5,486 bases of DNA from an uncultured Planctomycetaceae bacterium (GTDB lineage: Bacteria; Planctomycetota; Planctomycetia; Planctomycetales; Planctomycetaceae): the NCBI GenBank assembly GCA_903921605.1, contig CAIXQV010000305.1:1-5486 (forward strand), written 5' to 3'. Shown one piece after another: positions 5,477 through 5,486 of the stretch (position 1 is its first letter; every line of letters starts with the position of its first letter). The notes below the pieces were generated by a model that was not told the origin of the DNA, did not search any database, and saw nothing but the letters and a program-made list of their open reading frames with translations. The position numbers and the translations under genes are program-made.

Positions 5477-5486
5477 TGTTACTTTC

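Larger units (their letters stand above)
4834..5486. other. Gene-poor, palindrome-rich region
   Basis: The 653 bases after the small lipoprotein contain no convincing gene. Reading frames are open on both strands (for example plus 4912-5430 and minus 5418-5170), but their products lack domains and run straight through the inverted repeats. At least six separate hairpins occur at 4901-4939, 5021-5047, 5111-5144, 5147-5172, 5309-5457 (nested) and 5460-5476. Weaker ones lie at 5061-5078 (GAGGA/TCCTC) and 5264-5280 (GGCAC/GTGCC). Confidence 0.6.

Noticed and set aside
4834..5486. CRISPR-like array or tandem repeat
   Set aside because: The hairpins differ in sequence and spacing, with no direct repeat unit and no cas-like gene in the window.

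Overview
This window most likely comes from a member of the Planctomycetota. That is an inference from gene content, not from a marker gene. A CRTAC1/FG-GAP lipoprotein overlaps a membrane-anchored TPR gene, a tiny lipoprotein stands alone, and the gene-free stretches are long and rich in palindromes. No rRNA, tRNA, CRISPR array or transposase gene was seen.

Layout. (1) Positions 1-474, minus strand: the N-terminal 158 residues of a PqiA-family membrane protein that runs off the left edge. (2) 475-807: a divergent spacer with short direct repeats that may be regulatory. (3) 808-2664, plus strand: a predicted lipoprotein with seven calcium-loop repeats and a C-terminal ASPIC/UnbV domain. (4) 2661-3953, plus strand: a TPR protein with one N-terminal membrane anchor, overlapping the previous gene by an ATGA junction. 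(5) 3954-4653: about 700 bases without a convincing gene, containing two terminator candidates, a strong 12-bp hairpin, a spaced direct repeat and a promoter candidate. (6) 4654-4833, plus strand: a 59-residue small lipoprotein with a good ribosome binding site and a methionine-striped helix. (7) 4834-5486: about 650 bases without a convincing gene, carrying at least six hairpins and a 149-bp composite palindromic element with 15-bp terminal inverted repeats.

How the parts may work together. The lipoprotein and TPR genes look like one translationally coupled operon. Both products are predicted to face the periplasm, one through a lipid anchor and one through a transmembrane helix, so a propeller-TPR complex is plausible but unproven. 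The PqiA-like gene is divergent and probably a separate unit. The small lipoprotein seems to be its own transcription unit. The strongest candidates for something undescribed are the 149-bp palindromic element at the right end, the small Met-patterned lipoprotein, and the coupled propeller-TPR pair.
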